A DNA stretch of 5,390 nucleotides from Alphaproteobacteria bacterium (GCA_016650315.1 JAENVZ010000196.1:1-5390), one strand, 5' to 3'. Positions 1 to 5,035 are shown, counted from the first letter of the stretch. Numbers and translations are program-made. The notes: generated from the sequence alone by a model not told the origin.

Positions 1-87
1 GCGCACGAGGGCAATGACGCGGCGCTGTTCGGTGATCCGCAAGCCCTTTTCCGCACACAATGCTTCAACGTCAATTTTCCGGTTCAT
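1..87 (-). CDS. fur: Fur-family transcriptional regulator, N-terminal fragment
   Basis: Only the first 29 codons are present; the gene runs off the left edge. The peptide reads M-N-R-K-I-D-V-E-A-L, then C-A-E-K-G-L-R-I-T-E-Q-R-R-V-I. The block G-L-R-x-T-x-Q-R-x-x-I is the conserved opening of the Fur winged-helix DNA-binding domain. Fur proteins are cytosolic, metal-responsive repressors, usually of iron uptake; the metal sites and dimerisation domain lie outside this window. The start is the ATG at 87-85. Upstream is only a weak purine stretch (GGCGAGAAACG). The gene lies 121 bases after mucR, behind a terminator, so it probably has its own promoter in 88-146, although I could not pick a convincing -35/-10 pair. 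Placement near rimI and tsaB matches the common alphaproteobacterial order tsaB-rimI-fur-miaB. A Zur or Irr paralogue cannot be excluded from the fragment. Confidence 0.8.
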   Translation of the reverse strand, partial: MNRKIDVEALCAEKGLRITEQRRVIALVR

Positions 88-146
88 CGTTTCTCGCCGT
101 TGATTCCTGAATAAAAGGCAGGACTAGACCTTTTTGACCGAACGGA

Positions 147-182
147 AAAGGGCGGCGCGTCCCGAAAACGCCGCCGCCCTTT
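147..182 (-). terminator. Intrinsic terminator downstream of mucR
   Basis: A perfect 11-bp inverted repeat (AAAGGGCGGCG at 147-157, CGCCGCCCTTT at 172-182) encloses a 14-base loop. Read on the minus strand, the stem is followed by TTTT and lies 26 bases past the mucR stop codon. It should end the mucR transcript and separate it from fur. Confidence 0.85.
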
Positions 183-208
183 AATTGAATCAAAAAATGT
201 CGTTCGTT

Positions 209-628
209 TTACTTGACGCGACGGCGGCGCTTGGTGCCAAGGCCAATTTTCTTCGCCAAGGTACGGCGCTGTTCGGCATAATTGGGCGCGACCATCGGAT
301 AGTCGGCGGGAAGGTTCCATTTCGCCCGGTAATCGTCAGGAGTCATCTGGTAATGGGTCATCAGGTGACGCTTGAGCATTTTCAGCTTCTTGCCGTCTTC
401 CAGGCAAACAATGAAGTCAGGCTTCACTGAGGCGCGGATCGATACCGCCGGCTCCTGTTTGACTTCCGGTAAAACCGGCGTCCCAGAAAGCTGTGCCAGA
501 GCGCCAAATACGTTTTGAATGAGCAACGGCAGGTCGGATACAGCAACGCTATTGTTCGATACGTGGGCGGAGACGATATCTGATGTCAGGGTTATCAACA
601 TCTCGTCTTGAGCGGACTCGTTTTCCAT
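209..628 (-). CDS. mucR: MucR/Ros-family zinc-finger transcriptional regulator
   Basis: A protein of 139 residues from the start chosen here. Ros/MucR proteins are small alphaproteobacterial DNA-binding proteins with a single zinc finger that bind AT-rich DNA, often behave like H-NS, and repress their own gene. The finger is visible as [18 protein letters not shown]: Cys75, Asp78, His88 and His92. Asp replaces the second Cys, a variation known in this family. The flank M-T-P-D-x-Y-R-x-K-W-x-L-P and K-K-I-G-L-G are also family hallmarks. The N-terminal 60 residues (S-x-N-S-V, D-L-P-x-L-I) resemble the oligomerisation region of the family. The tail K-R-R-R-R-V-K is very basic. An in-frame ATG at 634-632 would add Met-Lys, but the AGGAG at 639-635 sits 1 base from it and 7 bases from the ATG at 628-626, so the inner start is preferred. 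GC is near 52%, below the neighbours to the right. The targets are unknown. Confidence 0.92.
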   Translation of the reverse strand: MENESAQDEMLITLTSDIVSAHVSNNSVAVSDLPLLIQNVFGALAQLSGTPVLPEVKQEPAVSIRASVKPDFIVCLEDGKKLKMLKRHLMTHYQMTPDDYRAKWNLPADYPMVAPNYAEQRRTLAKKIGLGTKRRRRVK

Positions 629-646
629 CTTCATACTCCTGGATAT

Positions 647-680
647 ATTATAGTGCGACCCTGTCGCATTAAATACGACA
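647..680 (-). promoter_or_regulatory. Putative mucR promoter -10 with overlapping palindromes
   Basis: A perfect minus-strand TATAAT lies at 652-647. Directly upstream is TGCGAC-CCT-GTCGCA (654-668, 6-bp arms, 3-base spacer). It shares bases with a second inverted repeat, TGTCG-N9-CGACA (662-680). Three GTCG/CGAC units therefore fall where a -35 to -10 spacer would be, an arrangement typical of a repressor operator. No good -35 sits at 17 bases; the best-looking TTGTCG is 23 bases away. A start about 7 bases past TATAAT would leave almost no leader before the start codon, so the true promoter may lie further upstream. MucR autoregulation is a family-based inference. Confidence 0.45.
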
Positions 681-724
681 ATTTAATTAGGCGAATTGTG
701 GACTAACTTGTTGTATAACACATA

Positions 725-1219
725 TCAAGCGCTTTTGCTCTTTTGTTTCAGAGTCATCATAAAGCTAAGTGCATCAAAGAGTTGCCCGTCATGCCCGCGG
801 TAATAGGCCTTGCGAGTATTGCAATGAACAAAGCCTGCAGACTTGTATACGCGTATGGCGTTGTTAGTTTCACGCACTTCAAGATGAAGATGATGTATAT
901 TACGTAAATTCGCTGCGGAAATATTGTCGAAAAGCAGAGTGCGGCCAATATTTCTCCCTTGCCAGCCCGGATCGACAGCGATCAGGAGCAATTCGGCTTC
1001 ATCAAGTACCGAGCGCATCAGGCTGAAACCCACGATCGTGTTGTCGCAGACCGCAACTGTGAGCCAGCTTCCCGGAATGTCGAGCATCCCTTCCACCTGG
1101 CTGCGAGTCCAGGCTTCGCCAAAGGCCGGGTTGAAGGCGGTGTTCATCACCTGCATGACTTGACCCAGATCCTTACGCGTGCCAGCTCGGCACAGGAAAG
1201 CAGGTTGGGCAGCGTTCAT
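725..1219 (-). CDS. rimI: Ribosomal protein bS18-alanine N-acetyltransferase RimI
   Basis: A GNAT-fold protein of 164 residues, slightly longer than typical RimI (about 150). RimI transfers acetyl from acetyl-CoA to the N-terminal alanine of ribosomal protein S18. Visible features are the N-terminal R-x-G-T-x-x-D-L-x-x-V (11-21), a beta-strand E-L-L-L-I-A-V-D-P (76-84), the acetyl-CoA loop G-W-Q-G-R-N-I-G-R-T-L-L (85-96), and L-E-V-R-x-x-N-x-A-I-x-V-Y-x-x-x-G-F (113-130), with Asn120 and Tyr125 as in the family. The loop is slightly off: Asn90 stands where the Q/R-x-x-G-x-G/A pattern has its first Gly. The start ATG overlaps the tsaB stop codon (ATGA, 1219-1216), so the two are probably translationally coupled. 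Adjacency to tsaB supports RimI over another GNAT. The last third of the gene is markedly more AT-rich than the first. Confidence 0.9.
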   Translation of the reverse strand: MNAAQPAFLCRAGTRKDLGQVMQVMNTAFNPAFGEAWTRSQVEGMLDIPGSWLTVAVCDNTIVGFSLMRSVLDEAELLLIAVDPGWQGRNIGRTLLFDNISAANLRNIHHLHLEVRETNNAIRVYKSAGFVHCNTRKAYYRGHDGQLFDALSFMMTLKQKSKSA

Positions 1220-1833
1220 GTCATTGGCTTCGCGTCGGCACCGCGGCCATATAGCGGGCTGGGCGGCAATTGGGAGAAGAGTGCGGGCAAGGCCATATAG
1301 TCGCCTGCATCGGGATGAAGCGGAACTGCTTCGCCCGAACCGCGCGCCGCGATCAGTACTTGCGCCCCGGTGCCGTATATTTTGTCATCGGTGGCAAGCG
1401 CTGCAAGCGTATCGATCGGGGTCGAGGCGAGAGGTCCCAGCGGGGTCAGCATATTCCCCGCAAAGCGTTGCCAGAACAGTTCGCCATGCCCTCCGGTAAT
1501 GGCGACCATGATGTCGGTGTTCACATCCACTCGCTTGTGCGCAGCCGTGGCGATCATCGGGAGGGCGCTGTAGCCCGTCAGCCGCGCCTTCCAGGCAAAG
1601 GCAAGCGCGCGTGCAGCGGCAAGGCCTATACGTACTCCGGTGAAGCTGCCCGGTCCGACATCGACGGCGATTCGTTCCGCCCGGCCCTTGTCTGGAAGGG
1701 AAGCGATGATGCGGACAAGATGTTCGGCATGACCACGCCCGACAATATCATGTTGCCGTGCGATCAACAGGTTATTGTCAAACAGGGCGACGGAACAGGC
1801 TTCGGTCGCCGTATCTATTACCAACGTCCGCAA
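1216..1833 (-). CDS. tsaB: tRNA t6A biosynthesis protein TsaB
   Basis: A protein of 205 residues in the ASKHA fold. TsaB is the scaffold partner of TsaD and TsaE; the complex transfers threonylcarbamoyl from threonylcarbamoyl-AMP to A37 of ANN-decoding tRNAs in the cytosol. The N-terminus L-V-I-D-T-A-T-E-A-C-S-V-A-L (4-17), G-H-A-E-H-L (34-39), the signature V-G-P-G-S-F-T-G-V-R-I-G-L-A (59-72) and the end P-L-Y-G-R-x-A-D-A-K-P-M (193-204) are all characteristic. The start codon is TTG at 1833-1831. An in-frame stop lies 8 codons upstream with no ATG or GTG between, and TGGGGA about 6 bases before the TTG can serve as ribosome binding site. The gene follows the nitroreductase stop by 30 bases and overlaps rimI by 4, as expected for a shared message. 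tsaD and tsaE are not in this window. Confidence 0.94.
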   Translation of the reverse strand: MRTLVIDTATEACSVALFDNNLLIARQHDIVGRGHAEHLVRIIASLPDKGRAERIAVDVGPGSFTGVRIGLAAARALAFAWKARLTGYSALPMIATAAHKRVDVNTDIMVAITGGHGELFWQRFAGNMLTPLGPLASTPIDTLAALATDDKIYGTGAQVLIAARGSGEAVPLHPDAGDYMALPALFSQLPPSPLYGRGADAKPMT

Positions 1834-1863
1834 ACATCGTCCCCAAGTTGAATTTCAACCCCG

Positions 1864-2457
1864 TTAATCGATACGGTTGAATTTTCCAAATTTCGGGCGA
1901 GGACCGCGCGGACGCACGCTTTGGGGATCGCCATAGCCCAGCGTCGCAATGAAATTGGATTTGTAGCTCGGCTGATCGGCGAAGAAAGCGGCATCGACCT
2001 TCGTATTGTCAAATCCCGACATAGGTCCGGTGCCAAGGCCGAGCGCACGTGCGGCCATGATGAAATAGCCCCCCTGCAGCGAACTGTTGCGAAAGGCCGA
2101 TTCATGCCGCAATTCGGCGCTGCCTTCAAACCAGCTCTTTGCATCCACGGCAGGGTAGAGTTCGGGCAGATATTCGTGGAAATTTTCGTCCATGCCGATG
2201 ATGACGCTGACCGGCGCCTTGAGAATTTTCGGCGCGTTGTTGGCGCTGGCGCAGGCGGCCAGCTTTTCCTTCGCCTCTGCACTCACGCACCAGACGAGCC
2301 GGGCAGGAAGCTGGTTGGCCGATGTCGGCCCCATCTTCATAAGGTCCCATAGCGCATGGAGCGTTTCAACGGGAACCGGCGTGTCGAGATAAGCATTAAA
2401 GGTGCGGGCTTGGGTAAAAAGCTGGGCGAGCGCTTCACTGGACAGCGACTGGGTCAA
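1864..2457 (-). CDS. Nitroreductase family protein, RutE/malonic semialdehyde reductase type
   Basis: A protein of 197 residues, the usual length for the RutE/HadB branch of flavin nitroreductases. Visible landmarks: A-R-T-F-N-A-Y-L-D-T-P-V (17-28), the flavin-phosphate loop G-P-T-S-A-N with nearby P-A-R (43-53), A-P-V-S-V-I-I-G-M-D (81-90), F-H-E-Y-L-P (93-98), S-S-L-Q-G-G-Y (125-131), G-P-M-S-G-F-D (144-150), and N-F-I-A-T-L-G-Y-G-D-P (168-178). Family members use FMN and NAD(P)H; RutE reduces malonic semialdehyde to 3-hydroxypropionate in pyrimidine breakdown. No other rut gene is present, so the physiological substrate is open (enal, nitroaromatic or quinone reduction are alternatives). 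The start is TTG at 2457-2455, preceded by GAGGGA with 8 bases of spacing; no in-frame ATG occurs before Met40. It lies 39 bases after nfuA and 30 before tsaB, probably co-transcribed. Confidence 0.85.
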   Translation of the reverse strand: MTQSLSSEALAQLFTQARTFNAYLDTPVPVETLHALWDLMKMGPTSANQLPARLVWCVSAEAKEKLAACASANNAPKILKAPVSVIIGMDENFHEYLPELYPAVDAKSWFEGSAELRHESAFRNSSLQGGYFIMAARALGLGTGPMSGFDNTKVDAAFFADQPSYKSNFIATLGYGDPQSVRPRGPRPKFGKFNRID

Positions 2458-2496
2458 GATCGGTTTCCCTCGTGCAAAATATAGAAGTAGACGATG

Positions 2497-3069
2497 TCAG
2501 ATAGCGCGGACTTCGGTCACTTCAGGCACATAATGCTTGAGCAGTGATTCGATGCCCTGTTTTAATGTCGCCGTCGATGAGGGGCAGCCCGCGCAGGCAC
2601 CCTGCATGTGCAGATAGACCTTTCCTTTGTCGAAGCCGCGATAGACGATGTCGCCGCCATCATTGGCAACGGCCGGGCGCACCCGGGTTTCGATCAATTC
2701 CTTGATCTGGTCGATGATTTCCGCATCAGCGGGATCGTCCTGAAAATCATCTTCGACGGGAACGCTGATGCCGCCTGCGCTGCCAGCGTTGAAAAGCGGC
2801 ATGTTGGCGGAAAAGTGATCGAGCAACAGGCTGAGCACGTCGGGCTTCAGGTCGCTCCATGCGACGCCGGGGCCTGCCGTTACCGATATGAAGTCGCTGC
2901 CGAAAAATACGCCTTGCACGTCGCCCAGCGAAAACAGCGCATCGGCCAGCGGAGATGCTTCCGCTTCCTCCGGCGTCGCAAAATCGCGGGTGCCCATGTC
3001 CATGACCTGACGGCCAGGCAGGAATTTGAGTGTCGCCGGATTGGGCGTTGTTTCGGTTTCTATCAGCAT
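2497..3069 (-). CDS. NFU-type iron-sulfur cluster carrier (NifU C-terminal domain)
   Basis: A protein of 190 residues with two domains. Residues 1-85 form the Nfu N-terminal domain, opening with I-E-T-E-T-T-P-N-P-A-T-L-K-F-L-P-G (3-19) and containing S-P-L-A-x-A-L-F and V-x-G-V-F-F-G-x-D-F-I-x-V. Residues about 115-190 form the NifU-like domain, with R-P-A-V-A-N-D-G-G-D-I and the cluster-binding C-A-G-C-P-S-S (Cys159, Cys162). NFU proteins carry a 4Fe-4S cluster, held between two subunits, to recipients such as lipoyl synthase and aconitase. This architecture matches alphaproteobacterial and mitochondrial NFU1. The ATG at 3069-3067 puts the start two residues before the conserved block. An in-frame ATG at 3114-3112 would add 15 residues without family character or a clear ribosome binding site. 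The GGGG just before the chosen ATG is only 2 bases away, so the start remains slightly uncertain. The gene follows the PAS gene by 57 bases. Confidence 0.92.
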   Translation of the reverse strand: MLIETETTPNPATLKFLPGRQVMDMGTRDFATPEEAEASPLADALFSLGDVQGVFFGSDFISVTAGPGVAWSDLKPDVLSLLLDHFSANMPLFNAGSAGGISVPVEDDFQDDPADAEIIDQIKELIETRVRPAVANDGGDIVYRGFDKGKVYLHMQGACAGCPSSTATLKQGIESLLKHYVPEVTEVRAI

Positions 3070-3071
3070 GA

Positions 3072-3085
3072 CCCCTATTTGGGGG
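3072..3085 (-). promoter_or_regulatory. Small hairpin over the nfu ribosome binding site
   Basis: On the minus strand CCCC-C-AAATA-GGGG-TC-ATG can fold so that the GGGG (3075-3072), the only Shine-Dalgarno-like sequence before the nfu ATG, pairs with upstream CCCC across a 5-6 base loop. With four or five G-C pairs it could dampen initiation unless ribosomes translating the upstream PAS gene or a bound factor open it. This is seen in sequence only; no function is shown. Confidence 0.3.
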
Positions 3086-3126
3086 CATTCCTGCCGGGGA
3101 TCAAGGGCGTACATGGCCCGATGCCG

Positions 3127-4059
3127 TCATCGCATAGGAAGATTGCCCAGCGAATCGTCCAATATCGTAAACAGAACGCTGGCCACGTCATCGCCATCCA
3201 TTTTGGGAGCGAGGAACAGGCGGATGGGCACCGCCCCCCGGTCGCGGGTGATGATGTCGGCCCGGCAGCAGACGGGACCCTTTCCGGCCATGACGTGCTG
3301 GACATGGAGCAGGCATTTGCGGCGCGATTCCTCATCGAACAAATCGGCAAAGCCTATCCCGGCAATGCTTTCCTGACGACGCCTCAGCAACCGTCTGAGT
3401 GATGCATGGACGCCTGCTAATATGCCATCCTCGCCGATTTCGCCGGTGGCGCAGCCGGTCATCATGGACAACAGCACATCCTGCGTTTCCCGCCAGGCGC
3501 GCAATGCGTCAAATTCGGTATCGTGCGTTACATCGGACCAGAAAATCGCCGCCCCCGGAGGGAAGGGAGCGATGTCGAGGCGATAATAATGCCCCACGCC
3601 GACCGAGGATTTCATTGTCAACTGCGCAGCCATGCCAGTTCCGATCACCTTGCGCGCGGTTTCGCTGATTTTTCGCGCGTGGGCAGGCGGGAACAGGTTC
3701 TCCAGCGGCTTTTCGGCCAGTTCCGACGCGCTACGGCCCAAATGGATCGCGGCCGTGCGGTTGACGCGCAGCACGCGCAGGTCCCGGCTCACCTGAATGA
3801 ACATGACCGGGCTGTAGACAAGGACGGTGTCCAGTTGTTGATACAAACGCTCCTCGCGCTCGTTCTGGCTTCCTAGTCCGGCGAGCAGTTCGCCATATTG
3901 ATCCAGCGACAAAAGTACGGAACGGGGGCGGCCATGATGCAGAATATAGACGGGGCGGTCATTGCTTTTACTTTGCCAGACCGGGAAATTCCGCACGATT
4001 TCCGTCGATGGAACCGATTGTTCATTATCTCTGGTCAGACTGCGGTGGACGCTCGCCAT
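3127..4059 (-). CDS. Phd/YefM-like domain protein with two PAS domains
   Basis: A protein of 310 residues, predicted cytosolic; I see no membrane segment. Residues 16-59 read S-T-E-I-V-R-N-F, a short gap, then R-P-V-Y-I-L-H-H-G-R-P-R-S-V-L-L-S-L-D-Q-Y-G-E-L-L. This matches the DNA-binding half of Phd/YefM antitoxins (S-x-x-E-x-x-x-N-F, then P-V-x-I-x-x-x-G-R-P-x-x-V-L-x-S-x-x-x-Y). Residues about 76-180 fit a PAS domain (S-P-V-M-F-I-Q-V-S-R-D-L-R-V-L-R-V-N-R-T-A, later F-W-S-D-V-T-H-D). Residues about 190-300 look like a second, divergent PAS domain ending F-T-I-L-D-D-S. No kinase, GGDEF, EAL or classical helix-turn-helix is visible, so the Phd-like part is the likely output. No toxin gene is adjacent. 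The start is the ATG at 4059-4057, with AGAGG 6 bases upstream; a GTG 45 bases further out lacks such a site. It is probably first in the transcription unit leading to nfu and tsaB. Ligand and targets are unknown. Confidence 0.85.
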   Translation of the reverse strand: MASVHRSLTRDNEQSVPSTEIVRNFPVWQSKSNDRPVYILHHGRPRSVLLSLDQYGELLAGLGSQNEREERLYQQLDTVLVYSPVMFIQVSRDLRVLRVNRTAAIHLGRSASELAEKPLENLFPPAHARKISETARKVIGTGMAAQLTMKSSVGVGHYYRLDIAPFPPGAAIFWSDVTHDTEFDALRAWRETQDVLLSMMTGCATGEIGEDGILAGVHASLRRLLRRRQESIAGIGFADLFDEESRRKCLLHVQHVMAGKGPVCCRADIITRDRGAVPIRLFLAPKMDGDDVASVLFTILDDSLGNLPMR

Positions 4060-4271
4060 GACGCACCTCTTCTTTCCCCGACCTGTGATGTTTGACGGCG
4101 ACACGGCTTTTCTGCCCGCTCATGCCACCGCTTCAATGCGGCAAAGGCGGGATCGGTTCCGCAAGAGTCATGAAAATAAACGTTTTTTCAAGCCGTTGCA
4201 CGGAGCAGTTGCACCATTTTGGCGGAAATTTCTGTATTATGGCAGTCAAGGCTAACCGCCAATCATGCGCA
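4060..4271. other. Intergenic region upstream of the Phd-PAS gene, with repeats and dyads
   Basis: No gene is seen in these 212 bases. Elements visible: a direct repeat GTTGCAC at 4195-4201 and 4208-4214 (13-base period); an AT-rich dyad TGAAAA-N8-TTTTCA at 4171-4190 with palindromic AAACGTTT (4178-4185) inside; and a wide inverted repeat TTGGCGG (4219-4225) / CCGCCAA (4256-4262). The AGAGG at 4069-4065 is the ribosome binding site of the Phd-PAS gene. A promoter for that gene is expected here, but minus-strand candidates (TTGACT at 4249-4244, TTGAAA at 4191-4186) lack a good -10 at normal spacing. No terminator with a T-run follows the acetyltransferase gene. Confidence 0.4.
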
Positions 4272-4844
4272 TCACGCCGCCAGTGCGTGGCCGTCCTGAT
4301 AAATGTCGACCGACGGGTCTGGTCGCATGTCCACAAGCTCACCTTCCTCGAACAGCGCGCAGGGGACATCCTCGCCCCGGGCTTGGTTGTGACACAGGCT
4401 GATGCGGCCAGTGGAGCGAAAACCGATCTTGCGCAGGACATTGCCGGACGCGGGATTGTCGAGCGCATGTTTGGCCTGCAGTTTCGGTAGCTTCATGGCG
4501 CGTGCGGTGTGGATGACCGACTTGCCCGCCTCCGTGGCGAAGCCAAGGCCCCAAAAAGGGCGAGCGATCCAATACCCCAGTTCCAGCGCTCCTCTTTTGT
4601 CGCGCGTGACGCCGCAACTGCCCACAAGGCGCGGCGCACCCCGCGTTCGGGAGAAGATCAGGAAATTGGGAAGCGTCGATTGGTCGGCGCGGGCAATACA
4701 TTCCTCCGCGTCCGCTACGCTATAGGGCCAAGGCGCGCTGGCCATGTTGCGGACAATGGATTCATCACCAATGGCAGCAGCAAGCGCGGGGGCGTCCTCG
4801 CGCCAGCCGGGCCGGAGCAACAATCTTTCTGTACGGGCGAACAT
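4272..4844 (-). CDS. GNAT acetyltransferase, RimJ/RimL type
   Basis: A protein of 190 residues, normal length for the Acetyltransf_3 (RimJ/RimL-like) family. The N-terminus R-T-E-R-L-L-L-R-P (4-12) is typical. The acetyl-CoA loop is Y-W-I-A-R-P-F-W-G-L-G-F-A-T-E-A (91-106), and A-x-x-x-x-D-N-P-A-S-x-N-V-L-R-K-I-G-F (124-142) is the conserved helix and last strand. Members acetylate N-termini of ribosomal proteins, amino groups on small molecules, or antibiotics; sequence alone does not tell which. About 20 residues after the core (D-M-R-P-D-P-S-V-D onward) have no obvious family match. The start ATG has a near-ideal AAGGAG (4858-4853) 8 bases upstream. It stands apart from its neighbours: 216 bases from rpmA, behind a terminator, and 212 bases before the Phd-PAS gene. 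A TATAAA at 4870-4865 could be a -10, but it lies very close to the ribosome binding site and lacks a clear -35. Confidence 0.88.
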   Translation of the reverse strand: MFARTERLLLRPGWREDAPALAAAIGDESIVRNMASAPWPYSVADAEECIARADQSTLPNFLIFSRTRGAPRLVGSCGVTRDKRGALELGYWIARPFWGLGFATEAGKSVIHTARAMKLPKLQAKHALDNPASGNVLRKIGFRSTGRISLCHNQARGEDVPCALFEEGELVDMRPDPSVDIYQDGHALAA

Positions 4845-4966
4845 CTTGCTCTCTCCTTTTGTTCTTTATATCACCATGCCGGACTTCGGTTACGGCTTGA
4901 CGACATTCGAGACCGATTCGGTTGGAAATGCGTCGAAGCGTGACAATTTGAAGAGAGAATAAAAAA

Positions 4967-4995
4967 AAGGGAGGCCGGGGCGTCCCGTCTCCCTT
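4967..4995 (-). terminator. Intrinsic terminator of the rplU-rpmA operon
   Basis: Outer arms AAGGGAG (4967-4973) and CTCCCTT (4989-4995) enclose an inner CGGG/CCCG stem (4976-4979 with 4984-4987) over a 4-base loop, with one bulge and a possible G-T pair between them. On the minus strand the hairpin runs into an unbroken stretch of eight T residues (4968-4961), the signature of Rho-independent termination. It lies about 65 bases past the rpmA stop codon and separates the ribosomal operon from the acetyltransferase gene. Confidence 0.92.
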
Positions 4996-5001
4996 AAAAT
5001 C

Positions 5002-5021
5002 GGATCCATTTTACCGGATCC
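5002..5021. repeat. GGATCC pair able to form a hairpin
   Basis: GGATCC at 5002-5007 and again at 5016-5021, 8 bases apart. Each copy is its own reverse complement, so the pair is at once a direct and an inverted repeat and can form a 6-bp hairpin in the rpmA 3' untranslated region. CCCGGG (5020-5025) overlaps the second copy. No T-run follows. Confidence 0.55.
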
Positions 5022-5035
5022 CGGGCCGCCCTGGT

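Noticed and set aside
709..720. A short palindrome TGTTGTATAACA-like element near the rimI stop, as terminator.
   Set aside because: The arms are only 4 bp, AT-rich and lack a T-run; no terminator can be claimed between rimI and mucR.
1270..1851. A 193-codon plus-strand open frame.
   Set aside because: It lies opposite tsaB, whose protein is clearly conserved; the peptide is arginine- and glycine-rich with no domain character.
1818..2282. A minus-strand open frame in another phase over the nitroreductase and the tsaB start.
   Set aside because: It is overlapped by the conserved nitroreductase frame, and its peptide (rich in Arg, Ser and Pro) looks like a frame-shifted shadow.
2608..3402. 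A 264-codon plus-strand open frame.
   Set aside because: It runs antisense across nfu and into the Phd-PAS gene, both of which have strong family motifs. Its peptide shows no recognisable domain, and long antisense frames are expected in GC-rich coding DNA.
4245..4270. A minus-strand promoter with TTGACT (4249-4244) as -35.
   Set aside because: At 17 bases the -10 position reads TCCGCC; nearby CATAAT or TAATAC are too close. It is not supportable as a promoter.
3127..4844. A toxin-antitoxin pair formed by the GNAT acetyltransferase and the Phd-like protein.
   Set aside because: GNAT toxins of the TacT type pair with small ribbon-helix-helix antitoxins. This GNAT has RimJ/RimL-type motifs and lies 212 bases away, and Phd partners are normally Doc or RelE-type toxins.
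5002..5025. BamHI and SmaI-like sites (GGATCC twice, CCCGGG) suggesting a vector or cloning junction.
   Set aside because: The flanking sequence continues naturally from rpmA into its terminator, and no vector sequence is visible.
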